Shown here one piece after another: positions 1 to 4,651 of a stretch of 8,429 nucleotides of DNA. The DNA is taken from positions 1 to 8,429 of the forward strand of contig CAZALT010000150.1 in assembly GCA_964485515.1 (NCBI GenBank), given 5' to 3'. Under the pieces are notes generated by a model. It was not told where the DNA came from. It ran no database searches and was given only the letters and a program-made list of their open reading frames with translations. The translations under genes and the position numbers were made by a program. Each line of letters starts with the position of its first letter. The stretch's first letter is position 1. The DNA is from CAZALT01 sp964485515 (GTDB taxonomy: Bacteria > Actinomycetota > Acidimicrobiia > Acidimicrobiales > Acidimicrobilacustridaceae).

Positions 1-124
1 CAACACGCCGGCGCCGACGTCCCGGGCTCCCGAGTTCAACGAGCACGGCGACGAGATCCTCGAAGGCCTCGGCTTGGACATGGACCAGATCATCGACCTC
101 AAGGTCCGCGGCGTCGTCGCCTGA
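1..124 (+). CDS. Class III (CaiB/BaiF-type) CoA-transferase, C-terminal end only
   Basis: Only the last 40 codons are in the window, with the first full codon at base 2 and a TGA at 122-124. The readable end contains APEFNEHGDEILEGLGL followed by a short helix ending KVRGVVA. This matches the usual end of family III CoA-transferases, where a proline-containing stretch and a 'GEHTDEVL.ELG' segment lead to a final 'L...GVV'. Members of the family move CoA between acyl-CoA and a free acid (formyl-, succinyl- or carnitine-CoA types). The substrate cannot be told, because the catalytic aspartate and the N-terminal CoA-binding part lie outside the window. The next gene starts 20 nt after the stop in the same direction, so the two are probably co-transcribed. 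The family call rests on a short tail and my recognition of it. Confidence 0.75.
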   Translation, partial: NTPAPTSRAPEFNEHGDEILEGLGLDMDQIIDLKVRGVVA

Positions 125-129
125 CCGCT

Positions 130-134
130 GGAGG
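130..134 (+). promoter_or_regulatory. Shine-Dalgarno of the EthD-like gene
   Basis: GGAGG ends 10 nt before the ATG at 145. It fixes that start and shows that this gene, internal to a transcript, uses leadered initiation, unlike the next gene at 543. Confidence 0.8.
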
Positions 135-144
135 CAGAGAGCCC

Positions 145-468
145 ATGCAGCGTGGCATCTTCCTCGTCGAAGCTCGACCGGCGTCACCCGACCGACTCGA
201 CGAGTTCAACCACTGGTACGACGAGATCCACATCCCCGAGATCTTGAGCTTCCACGGCTTCGTGTCGGCCCGTCGCTTCGAACCGGTCACCGACGACGGA
301 CCGTTCGTCGCGATCTACGAGATGGAGGCCGACGACCTCGAAGCGGCGCTCGGTGCCTGGCGCGAGGCATCGCGTCGCGGTGAGACCACCCGCAGCGACG
401 TCGTGCAGTCCGATCCGCCACCTCGGACCAGGCTGCTCGTCCAGGTCTCGCCCTCCGCGGCGCCGTGA
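145..468 (+). CDS. Small dimeric alpha/beta-barrel (EthD-like) protein
   Basis: 107 residues, with a clear GGAGG ribosome-binding site. Near the N-terminus it has the segment FNHWYDEIHIPEIL (about residues 26-39) followed by GFVSARRF. This W-Y-x-x-x-H-x-P-E signature is typical of small dimeric ferredoxin-like alpha/beta-barrel proteins related to EthD and the DUF4286-type families. A central strand (FVAIYEME, about residues 53-60) and a helix (about 62-75) follow, as expected for the fold. Such proteins are often found in degradation or CoA-ester gene clusters and may bind or handle small hydrophobic intermediates, but no reaction can be given here. The gene lies 20 nt behind a CoA-transferase and 74 nt before a thioesterase, which points to acyl-CoA metabolism. 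Last residues are Pro/Ala-rich and look disordered. The gene is well supported; its function is not known. Confidence 0.85.
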   Translation: MQRGIFLVEARPASPDRLDEFNHWYDEIHIPEILSFHGFVSARRFEPVTDDGPFVAIYEMEADDLEAALGAWREASRRGETTRSDVVQSDPPPRTRLLVQVSPSAAP

Positions 469-497
469 GGAGGCCGCCCGCGCTGCTGATGGGCCAC

Positions 498-526
498 GGC
501 CGGAGGCGATCGGCGTCCCGGCCTCC
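498..526 (+). terminator. Possible stem-loop terminator between the EthD-like gene and the thioesterase
   Basis: Two alternative 6-bp stems are visible: GGCCGG 498-503 with CCGGCC 518-523, and GGAGGC 502-507 with GCCTCC 521-526. They lie 30 nt after the EthD-like stop and just before a -10 box. No T-tract follows. The hairpin could end the upstream transcript, or could be a by-product of GC richness. Confidence 0.25.
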
Positions 527-530
527 CGCC

Positions 531-536
531 TAGAGT
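531..536 (+). promoter_or_regulatory. -10 box for a leaderless thioesterase transcript
   Basis: TAGAGT fits the actinobacterial -10 consensus TANNNT. If its last base is position -7, then +1 falls exactly on the A of the ATG at 543. There is no Shine-Dalgarno before that ATG, and no good -35 box is visible at about 508-513. The inferred mode is a leaderless mRNA. Confidence 0.5.
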
Positions 537-542
537 GCGCCG

Positions 543-1367
543 ATGCCCGACCGAGATCCGCCCCTCGACCTCGACCTCGACCTCGCCGCCTACTTCGCCG
601 CGGTGTCGGTGCGAACTGCCGAGCTCGAGGTGTCGAGCACCATCGAGGTCCACGACGCGCTGCGCGCTGCGCACGGCGCGCTTCGGATCGGTGCCGTCAC
701 CTACATCGCCGACATCGCCTCGGGACTCGTGTCGGGCCTTGCTGTGATCGATCAGGACCTCTGGGTCGTCACGACCGACCTCGACGTCCATGTGACCGAG
801 GCAGTGGTCGATGGTCCCGTGCGGGTCCATTCGTCGACGGTTCGCGCCGGAGCGACGACCGCGGTCGCGGCCTTCACCGTGCACGACGAAGGGTCCGGTC
901 GGGTGGTCGGGGGAGGGACCGGCACGTTCCGCCCCTTTCCGTTCGAGTTCGATCGGGCGATGCTCGACACCCCGATCGGGGTCGAACGTCGGCACGACAT
1001 CGGCGTCACCGTCGAGCGCTCGCGGTTGATCGACGACCTCGGATTCACCGTCGGCGAGGACGGCTCGATCTCCGTCGAGGTGGAAGGCTGGCTCCGCAAC
1101 CCGTGGGGGATGCTGCACGGGGGTGTCACCGGCTGCCTCGTCGACGTCGCGGCCGAGGTCGCCGGTTCGGCGGCGTTGGGTCGAACATCGTGGGCCGCGA
1201 GCGAGACGGTGCGTTTCCTCGCGCCGGCCCGGGTCGGACCGGTTCGGGCCGAGCCGCGGGTCCTCGCCGTCGCCGACGGCACGGCCCTCGTCGAGGTGCG
1301 GGTCCTCGATGCCGGCGCCGACGACCGACTCACGGCGATCGGCACCGTGACCGTCACCTCTCGCTGA
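543..1367 (+). CDS. Tandem-hotdog acyl-CoA thioesterase (PaaI-like), two domains
   Basis: 274 residues in two hotdog halves (about 20-135 and 150-272). The C-terminal half carries the full PaaI-type signature: N186-P-W-G-M-L-H192-G-G, then D201 nine residues after the histidine. The aligned stretch of the N-terminal half reads G45-A-L-R48-I-G50 and keeps D57. The histidine there is replaced by Arg and the asparagine (aligned residue 42) by Ala, so only the C-terminal half looks like a standard active site. The family hydrolyses acyl-CoA thioesters to free acid and CoA in the cytoplasm. The substrate is unknown; the CoA-transferase upstream suggests it clears or recycles CoA esters in the same pathway. 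The N-terminus has a short Leu-Asp repeat (about 8-14). The start rests on the -10 box 7 nt upstream and the lack of a Shine-Dalgarno. It converges on the MFS gene. Confidence 0.88.
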   Translation: MPDRDPPLDLDLDLAAYFAAVSVRTAELEVSSTIEVHDALRAAHGALRIGAVTYIADIASGLVSGLAVIDQDLWVVTTDLDVHVTEAVVDGPVRVHSSTVRAGATTAVAAFTVHDEGSGRVVGGGTGTFRPFPFEFDRAMLDTPIGVERRHDIGVTVERSRLIDDLGFTVGEDGSISVEVEGWLRNPWGMLHGGVTGCLVDVAAEVAGSAALGRTSWAASETVRFLAPARVGPVRAEPRVLAVADGTALVEVRVLDAGADDRLTAIGTVTVTSR

Positions 1368-1575
1368 CCGCTCCGCTCGCGACCAACCCCTCGGCGTCCT
1401 CGACGTCCTCGGGGTCCTCGACGTCCTCGGCGTCCTCGACGTCCTCGGCGGAGAGGATCTGAGCTCGCTATTTGCGACGTGCCTGGTCGAGACGGGCGAG
1501 GGCCTGCGCGTGGAGCATCCCCCTACGATGGCGGCGACGCCCTCGGATTGCACCACCTCTGAAGGTGATCTGCAT
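1354..1575 (-). other. Possible interrupted small ORF: basic head, amber codon, acidic repeat tail
   Basis: On the minus strand an ATG at 1575-1573 opens a 35-codon, very basic frame (MQITFRGG..., ending LDQARRK) that stops at TAG 1470-1468. The same frame then runs 37 more codons as an acidic tail (RAQILSAEDVEDAEDVEDPE...) to TGA 1356-1354, overlapping the last bases of the convergent thioesterase. The tail has almost only G/C third positions, although the 9-bp DNA repeat itself would produce that. The head has a weaker third-position bias and uses AGA and AGG, and no Shine-Dalgarno or leaderless -10 box precedes it. It may be a decayed gene, a readthrough ORF or chance. I cannot name a family. 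Confidence 0.2.
1391..1450. repeat. 9-bp (18-bp alternating) tandem repeat
   Basis: Units alternate TCGGCGTCC and TCGACGTCC from 1391 to 1444, six units in all, the third being TCGGGGTCC. A partial unit follows from 1445. It can equally be read as three copies of an 18-bp unit with one mismatch. The length keeps every reading frame open: Ser/Thr-rich on plus, Asp/Glu/Val-rich on minus. It starts 24 nt after the thioesterase stop and could vary in copy number between strains. Confidence 0.85.
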
Positions 1576-1611
1576 CGAACGGTCGATGGAGGGCGAGGCA
1601 GCCGCCTTCCG

Positions 1612-1721
1612 CCGACCCTTCGGAGCGCCAGGTGTGTGACGGAGATCGCATCGTGGGATCGGCCCCGAGAACCTGGCCCCCGTCGACCGCTGACGACGCC
1701 TGGGGTCGTCCGAAGGGTCGG
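1612..1721. repeat. Long-range 13-bp inverted repeat with nested stems
   Basis: The arms 1612-1624 (CCGACCCTTCGGA) and 1709-1721 (TCCGAAGGGTCGG) are perfect reverse complements 84 nt apart. Inside lie a 7-bp inverted repeat, GCCAGGT 1627-1633 with ACCTGGC 1671-1677, and a hairpin at 1692-1710. Together these could fold as a branched RNA of about 110 nt. Each outer arm is also a small hairpin, CCGA-loop-TCGG, with complementary loops CCCT and AGGG. No target-site duplication flanks it, so a transposon origin is not supported. It lies just beyond the end of the MFS gene and may shape its 3' end or act on both convergent transcripts. Confidence 0.6.
1692..1710 (-). terminator. Candidate terminator of the MFS gene
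   Basis: GACGAC and GTCGTC form a perfect 6-bp stem with a 7-nt loop, starting 32 nt after the MFS stop codon on the minus strand. There is no T-tract, which is common in high-GC actinobacteria. Its last two bases overlap the larger inverted repeat, so the two folds compete. Confidence 0.35.
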
Positions 1722-1742
1722 AGATCCGTTGAGCCGCAGGGC

Positions 1743-3362
1743 TCAGCTGATGACGGGTGCGTGCGCGTCCGGCGCGGAGACCGACGGCGGGTTCGTGGAG
1801 GTCGACGGCAGGTCTCGGGTCGAGGCGAGCGAGATGAGCGCCAGGAAGGCGGTGGCGAGCAGGCCGGCCTTCAGCGCCTGGAGCTGTGCCTCCGCGTAGT
1901 CCTCGGTCACCGCCGCGGCCGTTGCGTCATCGAGTGCGGCGTCGGTGGCCGCGGCGTGCAGGTCATCGGCCTTGACGAAGTCGATGCCATCGATCGCCGC
2001 CTCGTCGATGAGCGCTGCGGTCTCGGAGCTGATGCGGTCGTCGTGCTCGACCTTCGAGATGAACGCGCCGGTGAGCCCGCCGAGCACCAGCGCGCCGATG
2101 AGCGCGACGCCGAGCGATGAGCCGAGCTGCTGTCCCGTGTACTGCAACCCGCCCGCCTCGCCGCGACCCGATGCGTCGACCGACGACTGCACGACGTTGC
2201 CGAGCTGCGAGACCATCAGGCCCATGCCGATGCCGAGCACGGCCATGCCGATCGAGAACCGGGGACCGGCGAGATCCGGCTTCACCGATGCCATGAGCAC
2301 GACGATCGCGACGACCACGATCGACAGCCCGGCCCGGACGATCGTGCGCACGGCGAACCGGTTCGACAGCCGTGAGCCGGCGGCTGAGAACGCGAACATC
2401 GTGATCGACACGGGGAGCATGCGAATGCCGGTGTCGAGGGCATCGAGTCCGATGACGAGTTGCAGGTAGAGCGGGACGGCGAAGAACACGCCCATGAGGA
2501 TGAGGTTCTGCGTGAACAGGCCCACCAGGCCCGCCCGCAGCGGCGGAACCTCGAGCAGGCCGAGGTGCACCAACGGGTCGGTGCCGCTGACCTCACGGTG
2601 GTGCTGCCACCGCACGAAGCCGTAGATGAGGATCGCCCCTGCGGCGACGAGGAACGGGGTGAGCGCGAAGCCGAACACCTCGATCGGCGAGTCCTTGGGT
2701 CGGAGGATGCCCCATGTGCTCGACTGGAGCACTCCGAGGACCATGAGCCCGAGTCCGACGGCGGAGAGCACACCTCCGATCACGTCCAGCCGGGGCTTGC
2801 GGCCCTCGATGAGGACGTCTTGGATGCGGCCGGTCATGGCGAGGATGAAGATCACGAGCGCGACCTCGCCGATGAACACGACCCGCCAGGTGAGCTCCGT
2901 GGTGGCCCAGCCGCCGAGGATGGGTCCGACGGCGATGCCTGCCCCGGCGACGCCGCCGATGACCGCGTAGGCCACCTTGCGCTCGCGGCCTTCGAAGTTG
3001 CCGGCGACCAGAGCGGCCAGCGCCGGGAGGACGAGGGCTGCGCCGATCCCTTCGAGGATCGACCAGCCGATGGCGAGCTGGAGGACCGTCTGCGAAGCAG
3101 CCGTGACCGCGGATCCGCACGCGTAGATGATCAAGCCGACGATGAAGGCGCGGCGCCGACCGATGATGTCGCCGATCTTGGCGCCGATCAGCATGAGCAT
3201 CGCCATCACGAGGCAGTAGAGCGTGATGACGGCCTGGATCGTGGTGACGGTGGTGTCGAAGTCGGCGACGAGCTGACTGATCGACACGTTCATGACCGAC
3301 TGGTCGAGCACCATCACGAACTGGGCGGTGCCGAGCGCGACGAGGGGCCACCAGCGCTTCAC
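1743..3362 (-). CDS. DHA2-family MFS drug/solute efflux transporter, 14 TM
   Basis: 539 residues from the GTG at 3362-3360, whose product begins VKRWWPLVALGTAQFVMVLD, the normal N-terminus of this family. Visible motifs (GTG as residue 1) are LDQSVMNVS (19-27, motif D1), GAKIGDIIGRRR (60-71, motif A, the cytoplasmic loop 2-3 signature) and GAGIAVGPILGGW (140-152, antiporter motif C), followed by WRVVFIGEV. Late helices contain QQLGSSLGVALIG, typical of DHA2. An acidic loop of about 60 residues before the last helix fits a 14-helix topology. Such proteins export drugs or other amphipathic compounds using the proton gradient; the substrate cannot be predicted. An upstream in-frame ATG at 3473 would add 37 untypical, hydrophilic residues with no ribosome-binding site and is rejected. 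There is no clear Shine-Dalgarno before the GTG; translation may be coupled to a short leader ORF. No regulator gene lies next to it. Confidence 0.92.
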   Translation of the reverse strand: MKRWWPLVALGTAQFVMVLDQSVMNVSISQLVADFDTTVTTIQAVITLYCLVMAMLMLIGAKIGDIIGRRRAFIVGLIIYACGSAVTAASQTVLQLAIGWSILEGIGAALVLPALAALVAGNFEGRERKVAYAVIGGVAGAGIAVGPILGGWATTELTWRVVFIGEVALVIFILAMTGRIQDVLIEGRKPRLDVIGGVLSAVGLGLMVLGVLQSSTWGILRPKDSPIEVFGFALTPFLVAAGAILIYGFVRWQHHREVSGTDPLVHLGLLEVPPLRAGLVGLFTQNLILMGVFFAVPLYLQLVIGLDALDTGIRMLPVSITMFAFSAAGSRLSNRFAVRTIVRAGLSIVVVAIVVLMASVKPDLAGPRFSIGMAVLGIGMGLMVSQLGNVVQSSVDASGRGEAGGLQYTGQQLGSSLGVALIGALVLGGLTGAFISKVEHDDRISSETAALIDEAAIDGIDFVKADDLHAAATDAALDDATAAAVTEDYAEAQLQALKAGLLATAFLALISLASTRDLPSTSTNPPSVSAPDAHAPVIS

Positions 3363-3421
3363 GTCGCCACCGCCACGAGGTCGCCTCGAACCGGCCAGCT
3401 GCTCACCATCGCACGTGTCAC
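3359..3421 (-). CDS. Possible leaderless 20-codon leader peptide overlapping the MFS start
   Basis: A GTG at 3421-3419 sits exactly 7 nt after the end of a TACACT -10 box and opens 20 codons (VTRAMVSSWPVRGDLVAVAT). Its TGA, 3361-3359, overlaps the MFS GTG start as GTGA. An alternative ATG is at 3409. The MFS GTG has no good Shine-Dalgarno, so ribosomes ending here could restart on the pump. The leader also holds a small CGAGG-CGA-CCTCG hairpin. The evidence is spacing and overlap only; the peptide has no recognisable family. Confidence 0.35.
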   Translation of the reverse strand: MTRAMVSSWPVRGDLVAVAT

Positions 3422-3427
3422 GGGCGG

Positions 3428-3433
3428 AGTGTA
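3428..3433 (-). promoter_or_regulatory. -10 box upstream of the leader ORF and MFS gene
   Basis: Minus-strand TACACT (TANNNT). Counting its last base (3428) as -7 puts +1 at 3421, the G of the leader GTG. No clear -35 box is visible. The position gives the MFS gene an untranslated or leader-coding stretch of 59 nt. Confidence 0.5.
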
Positions 3434-3538
3434 GGGGGCTGTCGTTCCGCCCAGAGCTGACCGCGCCGAGCAAGGGCGCACGAGATCCCGGCCGTGGCGG
3501 TCGCGGGAGACCAGACTCGGGGCGAACCAGGCAACGCC

Positions 3539-3543
3539 GGAGG
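3539..3543 (+). promoter_or_regulatory. Shine-Dalgarno fixing the DUF1622 gene start
   Basis: GGAGG ends 10 nt before the GTG at 3554, the same spacing as at gene 145. The upstream in-frame GTG at 3494 has no such site. Confidence 0.75.
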
Positions 3544-3553
3544 TGGTCTGCAG

Positions 3554-3928
3554 GTGAGCTACGAGGAGGTCGTCGAGCACGTCGTCCAGGTCGTGGAGGC
3601 GGTCGGCGCGGCGATCATGGTCTTGGGCGGCCTGTGGGTGCTCCTCGTGTACGCGATCGGTGTGCTCAAGGGCGGACATCCCGAGGACGCCTACGCACGT
3701 CTGCGGCGCCGGTTGGGGCAGGTGATCCTGCTCGGTCTCGAGGTGTTGATCATCGGCGACATCGTGCGCACGATCGTCGTCGACCCGACGATCGAGAGCG
3801 TTGCCGTCCTCGGCCTGATCGTCATCATCCGGATCATCCTCAGCTTCTCGCTCGAGGTCGAGATGGACGGCGTCTGGCCGTGGAGCCGATGGAAGATCGA
3901 CGGGGAGACACGGAAGTCTCCCACCTGA
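3554..3928 (+). CDS. DUF1622-family small membrane protein
   Basis: 124 residues from the GTG at 3554, chosen over an in-frame GTG at 3494 because of the well-placed GGAGG; the extra 20 residues would be Gly-rich and unlike the family. The product starts VSYEEVVEHVVQVVEAVGAA and has three hydrophobic helices: about 14-36, 58-72 and 82-98. Family features are R-R-R-L-G-Q (50-55), LLGLEVLIIGDIVRTIV (59-75), LIVIIRIILSFSLEVEM (89-105) and a near-terminal WPW. These fit DUF1622, a family of unknown function found in bacteria and archaea. It probably sits in the cytoplasmic membrane. The gene is transcribed away from the MFS pump and converges on GtrA. No partner gene is adjacent, so no role can be inferred. 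No clear promoter was found upstream. Confidence 0.85.
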   Translation: MSYEEVVEHVVQVVEAVGAAIMVLGGLWVLLVYAIGVLKGGHPEDAYARLRRRLGQVILLGLEVLIIGDIVRTIVVDPTIESVAVLGLIVIIRIILSFSLEVEMDGVWPWSRWKIDGETRKSPT

Positions 3929-3960
3929 TTCGTTCCGGTCAGGTGGCGATGTGAATCGCC
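3921..3960 (+). terminator. Two overlapping hairpins after the DUF1622 gene
   Basis: The first stem is CCACCTGA 3921-3928 with TCAGGTGG 3939-3946, perfect over 8 bp, and contains the TGA stop itself. The second is GGCGAT 3945-3950 with ATCGCC 3955-3960, closing a GTGA tetraloop (GNRA class), and extends by two G-U pairs. They share bases 3945-3946, so a full fold of one partly excludes the other. No T-tract follows. The likely role is the 3' end of this transcript. Confidence 0.5.
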
Positions 3961-3965
3961 GTGCT

Positions 3966-4005
3966 GGCTGGCAAGACGAGTGCTTTTCGGCGCTTCCTCC
4001 CAGCC
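3966..4005 (-). terminator. Possible stem-loop at the end of GtrA
   Basis: GGCTGG 3966-3971 and CCAGCC 4000-4005 pair over 6 bp around a 28-nt interior that can form a weak inner stem at about 3979-3996. It lies 28 nt past the GtrA stop in minus-strand terms and may serve both convergent transcripts. The support is moderate at best. Confidence 0.3.
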
Positions 4006-4032
4006 TGAGCGGCTCGGGGTGACGGTCGACGG

Positions 4033-4560
4033 TCAGATGGGTACGTCGCCGTGCATCATCTCGAGGTCGTCCTCACCGGGCTCCGCGCCGTGGTGGGTGA
4101 CCCTGAACAGCCAGCGGTCGAGCACGAGGTAGCGGGCAACCCACACGACGCCGAACCCGGTGAGCTGCGCGACGAACACGGCGAACTTCTCTTCGTTGGT
4201 CACCTCGCCGTTCACGTGGGTGAACTGCTGCTCGACGAGCCAGGTGAGCCCGGTGGCGAAGCTGACACCGGCGATGGCGGCGAACCAGAAGACCAGCACC
4301 TGCGTGCGAAGGCGGTCCTTCGACGTGTCCTTCCACACGAGGTACTTGTTGGCGAAGAAGTTCGGGATGGTGAGGATCAGTGCCGAGACGATCGAAGCCT
4401 TGGTGAAGTCGCCGTCGAAGACCCGGCCGCCGAGGAGCTGGATGAGGATCTGTCCGACGGGGACGAAGAACACCGAGACGCCGAGGTAGCGGATCTGCTT
4501 GCGTCCGTCAGCCGACTTCGCGTGGGCGACGATGGCGGACGGCGATCGAGGAATGGGCAT
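4033..4560 (-). CDS. GtrA-like membrane protein
   Basis: 175 residues from the ATG at 4560-4558 (MPIPRSPSAIVAHAK). Four hydrophobic helices follow: about 26-45 (YLGVSVFFVPVGQILIQLLG), 55-77 with NFFANKYLVWK at the end, 87-109, and 127-150 ending in VLDRWLFR. The F-x-x-N-K-Y-x-x-W-K segment and the D-R-x-x-x-F end are typical of GtrA (PF04138). The family is thought to help move polyprenyl-linked sugars across the membrane, or to support glycosyltransferases in cell-wall or O-antigen modification; the substrate here is unknown. The reading frame extends further upstream, but residues before this Met are Ser/Pro/Arg-rich and antisense to the end of the diguanylate cyclase gene. A TANNNT box 7 nt upstream of the ATG and no Shine-Dalgarno suggest a near-leaderless mRNA. 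It may also be read from the operon upstream. Confidence 0.87.
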   Translation of the reverse strand: MPIPRSPSAIVAHAKSADGRKQIRYLGVSVFFVPVGQILIQLLGGRVFDGDFTKASIVSALILTIPNFFANKYLVWKDTSKDRLRTQVLVFWFAAIAGVSFATGLTWLVEQQFTHVNGEVTNEEKFAVFVAQLTGFGVVWVARYLVLDRWLFRVTHHGAEPGEDDLEMMHGDVPI

Positions 4561-4567
4561 CGGGGCG

Positions 4568-4573
4568 ACGTTA
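4568..4573 (-). promoter_or_regulatory. -10 box for a near-leaderless GtrA transcript
   Basis: Minus-strand TAACGT fits TANNNT. It predicts +1 at 4561, one base before the ATG. No -35 box is clear. It lies in the 91-nt gap after the diguanylate cyclase stop, so GtrA could be expressed on its own. Confidence 0.4.
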
Positions 4574-4651
4574 TCGGAGTGCGGCCCCCGCTTCGGCAAC
4601 GCCGGTCTGACCGCGGCCCGGATCGGGCACGAGGACTGCGAACCAGGACGG

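Larger units (their letters stand above)
1368..1742. other. Convergent intergenic region, 375 nt
   Basis: This lies between the ends of the thioesterase (plus) and the MFS pump (minus). It contains a 9-bp tandem repeat (1391-1450), a doubtful small ORF (1354-1575 minus) and a nested inverted-repeat element (1612-1721). I see no well-supported protein gene and no classic T-tract terminator in it. Confidence 0.8.

Noticed and set aside
353..1462. 369-codon plus-strand open frame overlapping the EthD-like and thioesterase genes
   Set aside because: Arg/Pro-rich shadow in a different frame, ending in the Ser/Thr-coding repeat; it overlaps two better-supported genes.
315..1556. 413-codon minus-strand open frame over the thioesterase
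   Set aside because: Arg/Asp/Gly-rich shadow of the thioesterase frame with no recognisable motif; the thioesterase on plus has clear hotdog signatures.
1612..1721. A small non-autonomous transposon (MITE) with 13-bp terminal inverted repeats
   Set aside because: No target-site duplication flanks the arms and no second copy is visible in the window; a structured RNA or operator reading fits at least as well.
2460..3434. 324-codon plus-strand open frame antisense to the MFS gene
   Set aside because: Highly charged Asp/Glu/Arg composition expected from the antisense of a membrane protein in GC-rich DNA; no start signal.
3359..3679. 106-codon minus-strand frame extending the possible leader peptide upstream
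   Set aside because: The upstream part is antisense to the DUF1622 gene, and the -10 box at 3428-3433 would start the transcript inside it. Only the last 20 codons are kept as a candidate.
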